Part shown: positions 14,741 through 18,151 of the stretch, piece by piece | Numbering within the stretch: the stretch's first letter is position 1 | Layout of the letters: each line of letters begins with the position of its first letter | Assembly (NCBI GenBank): GCA_029262095.1 | Contig: JAJDAB010000323.1 | Location: 1-18,151, forward strand | Source of the DNA: Candidatus Hydrogenedentota bacterium | GTDB taxonomy: Bacteria > Hydrogenedentota > Hydrogenedentia > Hydrogenedentales > SLHB01 | DNA length: 18,151 bases | Direction of reading: 5' to 3' | The notes under the pieces: model-generated | What the model was told of the DNA's origin: nothing | Database searches by the model: none | The model's input: the letters and a program-made list of their open reading frames with translations, nothing else | Made by a program: the position numbers and the translations under genes

Positions 14741-15094
14741 CTACGACGTACGCGCAGCCTGGTTGCAGATGATTTGAGCCGCCGCGAAGTCAGCGTGTGA
14801 TTGCTCGGCGACCGCGATGGCGGGTTCGTCCTGAACCGAATCGCGCAATGCCTTCGCCTGTTTTCGGAACTGTTCGGATATGCTGCGCAAGTCGGTCTGC
14901 GTCTGCATGGTCTTCGTTGACTTCGCGTCGTGCGCAGCGAGTGCAGCCAACGCATCGAGTGCATCGGCTGCCGCCAACTTGATGTCAGAAGAGTTGTCTG
15001 ACAGGAAGTAGTCGATCTGATCGTCGGTCAGCTTCTGAGGCGAGACGGTGTCGCCACACAGCACGCGGACCTTGTCCCTATCGACTAACGGCAT
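14741..15094 (-). CDS. Head-tail connector / head completion protein
   Basis: A 117-residue mainly helical protein placed directly after the capsid gene. The pattern LTDDQIDYFLSDNSSDIKLA followed by an alanine-rich helix (AAADALDALAALAAHDA) is that of small head-tail connector proteins of the gp6/gp15-like group, which dock under the portal to form the neck. The C-terminal half has the QTDLRSISEQFRKQAKALRD helix and an alanine-rich end. The start has GGAG nine bases upstream. The adaptor role rests on sequence style and synteny; no diagnostic residue exists. Confidence 0.6.
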   Translation of the reverse strand: MPLVDRDKVRVLCGDTVSPQKLTDDQIDYFLSDNSSDIKLAAADALDALAALAAHDAKSTKTMQTQTDLRSISEQFRKQAKALRDSVQDEPAIAVAEQSHADFAAAQIICNQAARTS

Positions 15095-15118
15095 CGCTGC
15101 TCACTCCGTTCTGGTATA

Positions 15119-15146
15119 GGCCCGAGAGGATTCGTCCCCTCGGGCC
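15119..15146 (-). terminator. Strong stem-loop after the capsid gene; terminator-like but lacking a U-tract
   Basis: In minus-strand RNA, GGCCCGAG pairs with CUCGGGCC, then one G-U pair and GGA with UCC, around a CGAA loop: a 12-bp stem. It begins 10 bases after the capsid stop codon. The bases that follow are UAUACC, not a U-run, so intrinsic termination is doubtful. It may act as a 3' stabiliser or partial attenuator that separates abundant capsid mRNA from the neck genes. Confidence 0.55.
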
Positions 15147-15155
15147 GTGAATGAA

Positions 15156-16301
15156 TTACTGACCGTCCGAGCCGTAACCGCCGCGCGGGTCAAGCGTGGT
15201 TCCGCCGAAGCAGTACCGGACCTTGTACGTGATCGAATCGTCGTGCAGGCTCCCGCTGAAGGGATCATCTCCGCCGCCGATGCGTTGCGCGCCACTCGCC
15301 GCGATGAACAGTTCGGGGTTTTCGTGACCGCGAACGAGACCGAATTCGCAAGGCTTGACTGTCTCGGAGAACAGCGCCCAACAGGTCTGTCCTTTACTAC
15401 CTGAGACGACGATCGGAATCCAGGGATTGACAATAGGAATCAAATTCCGTGTCGAGATCGTGTTTGCGGCAGCCGTACGCGTTAGCGATCCCGAACCATC
15501 CGTGACAGCAAACGTTGCTGAGCTGAGTATCTGTTCCAGCAAGATTGTGTCGGAAGGACTTATCATGATGTATCGCGGAACGTTCACAGCGGGGACATCG
15601 TCCATTCTGTAACCAGCCGCGGCACCAGTCATCGCCTGAATCGCCGTCTCCAAACTCTCGACCGATAGAGCGCTGCTCGCGCCCGTCGCCACCAACCCAT
15701 TGCCCAATTCCGAGTCAGCGAAGTACGAGTCGCGTGGCCCGTTGGAATCGAAGAACAATTGGGTCAAGAACCACTCTTCGGTCATCCGCGCTGCCGTGGA
15801 GAGATTCATAGGGATATTGTCCAGCGCGCCAAGGTCATCGTTTAGCCACATTTCCCACGAAAACGGAACCAGAGAGCCATACTTGTTGGGCTCGTACGTA
15901 TACTCTCGTTCCGTTCTCTTGCGGGCTTTGTATTGACCCAGCTCTTCGACGCGAGGCAATCGGCCCATTAACCCCTCGAATGCGGTTCGTTTTCGAGTAT
16001 TGAATCCGCGACCCGGTTTTACGCGCGCGATTTTCCGCATTTGCGGCGGGATCGCTGCAAATTGGGCCAGCGTTTCACGATCGAGCTTATCCGCCAACAG
16101 CAACGGAAAATCCGACGTAGACATCGCTTCGTACAACCGAGCGACATGCAACGGATCAGGTAGTCCAGATTCGTTATCTAAAAGTCGATTCGCTTCGAGT
16201 AGCCGCTTATTCCAGTCACCGGACTTGCGAGCGGAGCGAACGGGGACGAAGCTATCCCACTGCTCCATGACCTCAAGCAGTCCATCTTGTACTGCTACCA
16301 T
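15156..16301 (-). CDS. Major capsid protein (HK97 fold)
   Basis: Main shell protein of the head, 381 residues. The start chosen is ATG at 16301 (MVAVQDGLLEVMEQ) because AGGAGG lies five bases upstream; the same frame is open further 5', but those 34 extra codons cross the intergenic hairpin and overlap the decoration gene. The N-terminal 100 residues are a charged helical arm. The middle holds REYTYEPNKYGSLVPFSWEM, a beta-hinge type segment, followed by an aromatic helix with EEWFLTQLFFDSNG. The second half contains PRYIMISPSDTILLEQIL and PIVNPWIPIVV, typical of phage capsids of the HK97 superfamily (possibly near the Mu gpT or Clp-protease-associated capsid groups). It lies right after protease, scaffold and decoration genes. 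No obvious delta-domain processing site could be placed by eye. Confidence 0.85.
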   Translation of the reverse strand: MVAVQDGLLEVMEQWDSFVPVRSARKSGDWNKRLLEANRLLDNESGLPDPLHVARLYEAMSTSDFPLLLADKLDRETLAQFAAIPPQMRKIARVKPGRGFNTRKRTAFEGLMGRLPRVEELGQYKARKRTEREYTYEPNKYGSLVPFSWEMWLNDDLGALDNIPMNLSTAARMTEEWFLTQLFFDSNGPRDSYFADSELGNGLVATGASSALSVESLETAIQAMTGAAAGYRMDDVPAVNVPRYIMISPSDTILLEQILSSATFAVTDGSGSLTRTAAANTISTRNLIPIVNPWIPIVVSGSKGQTCWALFSETVKPCEFGLVRGHENPELFIAASGAQRIGGGDDPFSGSLHDDSITYKVRYCFGGTTLDPRGGYGSDGQ

Positions 16302-16312
16302 TATTGCCTCCT

Positions 16313-16327
16313 GCGGGATCGTCCCGC
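16313..16327 (-). promoter_or_regulatory. Hairpin abutting the major capsid Shine-Dalgarno
   Basis: On the minus strand GCGGGA, loop CGA, TCCCGC: a perfect 6-bp stem. AGGAGG (16312-16307) follows with no spacer, then CAATA and the ATG of the capsid gene. The geometry matches the hairpin before the decoration gene. A role in mRNA protection or high translation is inferred. Confidence 0.55.
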
Positions 16328-16351
16328 GGTTTAGTCCCTGGTTGCGCCTGG

Positions 16352-17083
16352 TTAGCTCGTGGTCACGTTTCCACCGATGGTCACCCATTCGAGGCCGTTC
16401 CACTTACCGATCCAGGAGTCGCCCACTGCATTGAAGATCAACTCCTCGGGAGTGCTGGTCTCATGCGTAGCGATGGAAATCTTGGTTGCGTTGTCGACGT
16501 TGATAGCCCGGACGATCTTCTCTTGCCCAACAAAGTCGCCGTCGGCGATGGTCGCATCGATCACGTTGGACGTTGCGTCGATCAACGTAAGTCCGCGCGT
16601 CTTGGCGGCCGGAGCGGCAGCGGTTAGCGTCTCGGACAGGTTTCGGTCGAACGCAACGTCGTCGCCCGTGAACAGCCCGACCGCCACATGGATGTTGACA
16701 GCCGACGCGCCACCTGAAACGGTCGTCTTTACAAGCGCAACACCGAATGGAAGTCCGGTATCGTCCTTGGAGAGAATCGCCGTGGTCTTGTTGATGTACA
16801 CGCGATCGCCATGGTTTATGGCCGAGTTCCCGTCGCCGTCCTGCGGCACAACCGGGAGGACATAGAGTCCGGACCTATCGACAGGGATGTAATCGGTGTT
16901 CGCCGCCGCCGCTGTGCGCGCGACACCCACCAAACCCACCGACACTACAGGGTCATACTGATCGACCAAGCTATCCGAATGCGTCGGATGGACGAGGTCG
17001 GTTTCCAAAACGTCGATCGGGCTGACTTGGCCGCGATACTGCACGGCCAGCCCGTTCACGTATCCTTGCTCTTCGTAAGGCAT
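16352..17083 (-). CDS. Capsid decoration protein, DUF2190-like, with extra C-terminal domain
   Basis: Likely head decoration (capsid cement) protein, 243 residues, encoded between scaffold and major capsid where such genes normally sit. Residues 1-140 follow the DUF2190 pattern: YEEQGYVNGLAVQ at the N-terminus, DPVVSVGLVGVA (44-55), a SGLYVLPV strand (71-78), HGDRVYIN (91-98) and a final LPFGVALV strand. Residues about 163-238 are an added beta-rich domain (TLIDATSNVIDATIADGDFV, then a closing GKWNGLEWVTIG strand) of a type I recall on other phage surface proteins; it probably faces outward. The ATG has AGGAGG five bases upstream. DUF2190 members are usually near 110-130 residues, so this one is about twice as long. 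Decoration role is by family and position; the second domain's ligand is unknown. Confidence 0.75.
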   Translation of the reverse strand: MPYEEQGYVNGLAVQYRGQVSPIDVLETDLVHPTHSDSLVDQYDPVVSVGLVGVARTAAAANTDYIPVDRSGLYVLPVVPQDGDGNSAINHGDRVYINKTTAILSKDDTGLPFGVALVKTTVSGGASAVNIHVAVGLFTGDDVAFDRNLSETLTAAAPAAKTRGLTLIDATSNVIDATIADGDFVGQEKIVRAINVDNATKISIATHETSTPEELIFNAVGDSWIGKWNGLEWVTIGGNVTTS

Positions 17084-17094
17084 TGTTACCTCCT

Positions 17095-17110
17095 GCCGGA
17101 AGTGTCCGGC
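17095..17110 (-). promoter_or_regulatory. Hairpin abutting the decoration gene Shine-Dalgarno
   Basis: On the minus strand GCCGGA, loop CACT, TCCGGC: a perfect 6-bp stem. The AGGAGG of the next gene (17094-17089) starts at the very next base. A stem just 5' of a ribosome site can protect mRNA ends or keep the site single stranded; the role is inferred. The capsid gene has the same arrangement. Confidence 0.55.
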
Positions 17111-17136
17111 GTTGTCGATTCTGGGAAGTCGCGCGA

Positions 17137-17613
17137 CTACCGGTTGACGATGGATTCAGCCAATCGCTCGGCCTCTTCCTTCGACTTGCCCTCGCGCTGA
17201 TATTTCGAGACGTAATGCTCGCGGAGTTTGTTCTTGTCTTCCTCGGCGTCCGATCCATCCGTGGACACCGATTCGGTCACGCGCCCAAGCCCGCGAACCT
17301 TGCCGGACTTAGCGAGCTCAGCAAGTTTCTCGCGCTCTGATTCCACCATCGCCGTGAGCGATTCCTCTGATTCAGCGGTTCCGAACTGCTTGCGGAATAG
17401 CGCGGACTCGGACTCGTCCATCTTGTCGAACGGTGCTTCGGCCATCGTCGCATCGATTTTGGCCTTGAGCTCGTTCGTAGAGGCGGTCTTTTGCGCCTCT
17501 TCCAGCTTGGACTTCGTCTCGTCGCATTCTTCCGTCAGCGATTCGTTGGTTTCTTGCAGTTGTTTGTTGTCGGCTTCGAGCTTGCTGAGCCGATCTTTGG
17601 TCTCTTGGTCCAT
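17137..17613 (-). CDS. Nested scaffold protein from an internal in-frame start
   Basis: A second product of the protease gene, 158 residues, read in the same frame from ATG at 17613. A near-perfect Shine-Dalgarno AAGGAGG (17630-17624) lies 10 bases upstream of this ATG, which is hard to explain inside a gene unless the site is used. The product begins MDQETKDRLSKLEADNKQLQ and forms a long coiled coil for about 45 residues, then an acidic Ser/Glu-rich middle and a charged C-terminal helix. This is the composition of phage scaffolds. The layout parallels lambda, where Nu3 scaffold is translated from within the C protease gene, so excess scaffold over protease can be made. That parallel is established knowledge; use of this start here is inferred. 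Confidence 0.7.
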   Translation of the reverse strand: MDQETKDRLSKLEADNKQLQETNESLTEECDETKSKLEEAQKTASTNELKAKIDATMAEAPFDKMDESESALFRKQFGTAESEESLTAMVESEREKLAELAKSGKVRGLGRVTESVSTDGSDAEEDKNKLREHYVSKYQREGKSKEEAERLAESIVNR

Positions 17614-18151
17614 GGTGTTGTGACCTCCTTCGCGGATCGCCTCGACCAAATCGGGCCGAACTGTCCGCAGGGTTTCGAGTGAAAGTGAATCCAGTTCCCC
17701 AGCCGCAGGGTCAGAACCATCGTCGGATTCGTACAGTTCGATAGCGCCTCCGGCACCGGGGGCCGTGACGAAATCAACGCTCTCCGATTCGGCGATCTTG
17801 TCCACGCGCAACGTCGACACGCCTTCCACAGTCGCCCGCGCCGTTTTGCCTAATCCGTTGATGCTGACTCCTATTCGGGACAGCATTCCGGACTCCGACA
17901 TCGACGCGAGTCGCTCGCGGAACGGGGGATCAAATACGCGGGCTGTACCGCGAACCTCTCCCCCAGAGCCGACATGAACGTTTTCCAAGACGCCGACGAG
18001 ATCGCGCATGGAGCGTTCAGGCCGCTCGCGCCGCTGCCTTACCGTCGGATGGTCGAGAAACATTTGCGCGCCTTCGAATACTTGGTGATCGCGTGCAAGT
18101 GTTTCGGCGGGGTAATACCGGCGTTTCGACTTGTTGAATCCAGGTCGGATC
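17137..18151 (-). CDS. Prohead protease fused to C-terminal scaffold domain (5' end outside window)
   Basis: Capsid maturation protease with a scaffold tail; it should cleave scaffold and capsid N-termini inside the procapsid. The reading frame is open to the right edge, so the start is missing: 337 residues are visible. The first visible part has the NKSKRRYYPAETLA and FEGAQMFLDHP motifs typical of phage prohead proteases; the His of FLDHP (visible residue 34) is the likely catalytic His. The Ser of RIGVSING (about residue 96) is the likely nucleophile, and VDFVTAPGAGG (about 125-135) matches the conserved C-terminal protease motif. From about residue 180 the protein becomes a charged coiled coil rich in Glu, Lys and Ser, as in scaffolds, ending in a Lys/Glu-rich helix. 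An ATG at visible residue 150 inside the Met-Phe start would be wrong for this product because conserved protease motifs lie upstream of it. The family call is firm; the exact peptidase clan (S78-like or other) is inferred. Confidence 0.85.
   Translation of the reverse strand, partial: IRPGFNKSKRRYYPAETLARDHQVFEGAQMFLDHPTVRQRRERPERSMRDLVGVLENVHVGSGGEVRGTARVFDPPFRERLASMSESGMLSRIGVSINGLGKTARATVEGVSTLRVDKIAESESVDFVTAPGAGGAIELYESDDGSDPAAGELDSLSLETLRTVRPDLVEAIREGGHNTMDQETKDRLSKLEADNKQLQETNESLTEECDETKSKLEEAQKTASTNELKAKIDATMAEAPFDKMDESESALFRKQFGTAESEESLTAMVESEREKLAELAKSGKVRGLGRVTESVSTDGSDAEEDKNKLREHYVSKYQREGKSKEEAERLAESIVNR
17624..17630 (-). promoter_or_regulatory. Internal Shine-Dalgarno for nested scaffold
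   Basis: AAGGAGG on the minus strand, 10 bases before the in-frame ATG at 17613-17611. It is as strong as the sites preceding the decoration and capsid genes and decides the scaffold start. Confidence 0.7.

Noticed and set aside
16302..16403. N-terminal extension of the capsid gene (34 codons)
   Set aside because: It crosses the hairpin and AGGAGG, overlaps the decoration gene and is Arg-rich; the ATG at 16301 has the ribosome site.
17128..17137. Palindrome GTCGCGCGAC at the scaffold stop
   Set aside because: Ten bases with no loop, partly coding; too short to call an operator or terminator, though it could extend the nearby structured region.

Overview
The window is one continuous block of tailed-phage structural genes, all read from the minus strand (right to left). 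It carries head, neck, tail and lysis functions in the usual order for a siphovirus: prohead protease with scaffold, capsid decoration, major capsid, head-tail joining genes, tail terminator, tail tube, frameshifted tail assembly chaperones, tape measure, distal tail protein, fibre, baseplate hub and endolysin. There is no tail sheath gene, so a long non-contractile tail is expected. No integrase, terminase, portal, replication or host gene lies inside, so phage versus prophage cannot be settled; terminase and portal are expected beyond base 18151. The host is unknown. Moderately high GC and canonical AGGAGG-type ribosome binding sites before many genes argue for an ordinary Shine-Dalgarno-using bacterium.

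Head region (18151 to 15156): a prohead protease gene enters from the right edge already open and ends in a coiled-coil scaffold domain. A strong internal ribosome binding site can produce the scaffold alone. It is followed by a two-domain decoration protein and the major capsid protein. A hairpin directly abuts the AGGAGG of both of these genes, and a 12-bp stem-loop follows the capsid stop codon.

Neck region (15094 to 12538): a head-tail connector, a protein with a histone-H1-like lysine/alanine tail, a 46-residue lysine/proline-rich protein, a putative head-closure protein, an HK97 gp10-like neck protein and a tail terminator candidate. Several are coupled by overlapping stop and start codons.

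Tail region (12533 to 1653): the tail tube has an inserted beta-sandwich-like domain. Two chaperone frames are arranged for -1 frameshifting. Then come an 811-residue tape measure, a distal tail protein carrying an inserted FCCH-like domain, a fibre with an apparent Sec signal peptide, a coiled-coil plus single-membrane-segment protein (holin candidate), a hub protein and an unrecognised 468-residue protein.

Lysis and left end (1601 to 1): a GH108-type endolysin is followed by a chain of small overlapping genes (96, 34 and 121 residues) with basic or hydrophobic character, then a coiled-coil gene that runs off the left edge. No credible plus-strand gene was seen, and no gene-free stretch exceeds about 65 bases.
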